Source: Niastella soli (GTDB lineage: Bacteria; Bacteroidota; Bacteroidia; Chitinophagales; Chitinophagaceae). Taken from it: a stretch of 64,000 bases of DNA. The position numbers were made by a program, and so were the translations under genes. Shown here in pieces: positions 63,983-64,000 of this stretch; the stretch's first letter is position 1; every line of letters begins with the position of its first letter. The notes below the pieces were generated by a model. That model had not been told where the DNA came from. It did not search any database and saw only the letters and a list, made by a program, of their open reading frames with translations. The stretch covers positions 186,001-250,000 of the forward strand of contig NZ_JAGHKO010000010.1 in the NCBI RefSeq assembly GCF_017742245.1. The letters are read 5' to 3'.

Positions 63983-64000
63983 ATGAACTCCCTGCGTGAA
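63983..64000 (+). CDS. Start of a gene cut by the window end
   Basis: Six codons are visible (MNSLRE). The promoter box just upstream supports a real start. The start is compatible with the DUF177/YceD proteins of Bacteroidota (which precede rpmF), but six residues cannot show this; the assignment is a guess. Confidence 0.35.

Overview
The window reads as a chromosomal segment of a member of the Bacteroidota, most likely family Chitinophagaceae (Niastella/Chitinophaga type). This is inferred from a SusC/SusD pair, many short lipoproteins with a Cys-Lys start, DUF2911 and DUF6443/Rhs proteins, a citrulline hydrolase (CtlX), an ECF sigma/anti-sigma pair fused to a barrel-like domain, and promoters of the TAnnTTTG (-7) type. 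No integrase, transposase, phage gene or CRISPR array was seen. Most of the window is housekeeping or metabolic DNA with accessory patches.

Layout. 1-2.7 kb: end of an arginine deiminase-family gene, ctlX, and an RmlD-like reductase. 3-5.6 kb: pfkA and pyk, two control enzymes of glycolysis, closed by a strong terminator. 5.6-13.9 kb: secreted lipoproteins, DoxX, queD, a DUF4382 lipoprotein, a fatty-acid-hydroxylase-type membrane enzyme followed by a tRNA-like element, and a DsbA-like protein that has lost one active-site cysteine. 14-19.5 kb: clpB, a serine hydrolase, a small lipoprotein and a CAP-domain protein. 19.6-26.6 kb: a xylose module (sodium/sugar symporter, xylA, xylB) divergent from an AraC-type regulator that overlaps queG. 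26.6-30.9 kb: ECF sigma factor, anti-sigma-like protein with a C-terminal barrel-like domain, LVIVD lipoprotein and a small envelope protein, all on the minus strand. 31-33.2 kb: bioA, a GNAT acetyltransferase and a SemiSWEET sugar transporter.

33.4-44.4 kb is the main accessory island: a 1397-residue secreted YD/Rhs-like protein, a 2096-residue secreted Rhs protein with Ig-like repeats and a C-terminal nuclease-like toxin domain of the CdiA type, and a 148-residue putative immunity protein, packed with 12-bp gaps. 44.7-49.2 kb is a SusC/SusD uptake pair. 49.8-64 kb holds DUF2911, SRPBCC, an ABC-2 permease, sppA, folK, a deoxynucleoside kinase, an MFS exporter, cysM, two unknowns, DUF4242, a CPA2 cation/proton antiporter, a YkgJ-type cysteine-cluster protein and a second fatty-acid hydroxylase.

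The most unusual feature is not a gene. More than a dozen intergenic gaps contain arrays of short degenerate words (7-8 bp, several word families), often arranged as two inverted arms around a short core. They stop at coding boundaries, and in one case run into a stop codon. Two are strikingly regular: about 29 heptamers at 52175-52380 and four 59-bp units at 59651-59886.
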